64,000 nucleotides of DNA from JAKLIX01 sp964605655 (GTDB taxonomy: Bacteria; Bacteroidota; Bacteroidia; Bacteroidales; CAIXZF01), in assembly GCA_964605655.1 (NCBI GenBank), contig CAZSDK010000011.1, positions 56,104 through 120,103 of the forward strand, given 5' to 3'. A model generated the notes under the pieces. The model was not told the origin of the DNA and ran no database searches. It was given only the letters and a program-made list of their open reading frames with translations. This document shows positions 63,640 to 64,000 of the stretch, in pieces. The position numbers and the translations under genes were made by a program. The number at the start of each line of letters is the position of its first letter. Positions within the stretch are counted from its first letter, which is position 1.

Positions 63640-64000
<361 letters not shown>

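Overview
The window comes from a member of the Bacteroidota. The evidence is the promoter style (-33 TTTG/TTG, about 19-20 bp, -7 TAnnTTTG), several secreted proteins with type IX secretion (T9SS, Por) C-terminal sorting domains, a SprB-repeat giant adhesin, a short primary sigma factor without region 1.1, a fused alpha/beta branched-chain 2-oxoacid dehydrogenase E1, and a 16S rRNA 5' end of Bacteroidota type at the right edge. The carbon-metabolism genes suggest a fermentative or amino-acid-degrading organism. Genus cannot be read from the sequence.

Layout. 1-15.8 kb is accessory: an SNase-like nuclease, a TonB-dependent receptor, a decayed T9SS cargo gene, three intact T9SS cargo genes (two beta-propellers and one LRR/receptor-L-like), an AlbA_2/GHKL-ATPase regulator next to an excisionase-like HTH gene and tRNA-Val, and a DPP IV-type peptidase. 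15.8-27.1 kb is a same-strand acyl-CoA cluster: crotonase, 3-hydroxyacyl-CoA dehydrogenase, thiolase, a FabK/nitronate monooxygenase-like flavoprotein, acyl-CoA dehydrogenase, the fused isobutyryl-CoA mutase IcmF, butyrate kinase and an MBL-fold hydrolase. Together these can link isobutyryl-CoA (from valine) to butyryl-CoA and acetyl-CoA, with butyrate kinase as an ATP-yielding acid exit. 27.1-35.9 kb is one 2851-residue SprB-repeat adhesin.

36-51.1 kb is core information processing: rpsU-xerC-hpf, then tRNA-Thr/Tyr/Gly/Thr-tuf-tRNA-Trp-secE-nusG-rplKAJL-rpoBC and a DUF3467 gene. 51.1-55.6 kb on the minus strand holds the fused E1 and an overlapping trio (nitroreductase, glycosyltransferase 9, TsaC). 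55.7-63.2 kb carries an EEP-family hydrolase, rpsO-pnp-rpoD, rpe, pepD and a small beta-barrel-like protein. 63.2-64 kb is the promoter, leader and first part of an rRNA operon.

Notable points: the butyrate/isobutyrate gene set; an adhesin carrying two repeat families plus dockerin-like and cohesin-like modules; a T9SS cargo pseudogene with two Gln-to-stop changes beside a cargo gene whose signal peptide begins at ATT; RpoB Asn at the position of E. coli His526; a shared initial-transcribed sequence on the translation-gene and rRNA promoters; and three unexplained intergenic repeat clusters. No CRISPR array, insertion sequence or prophage was seen.
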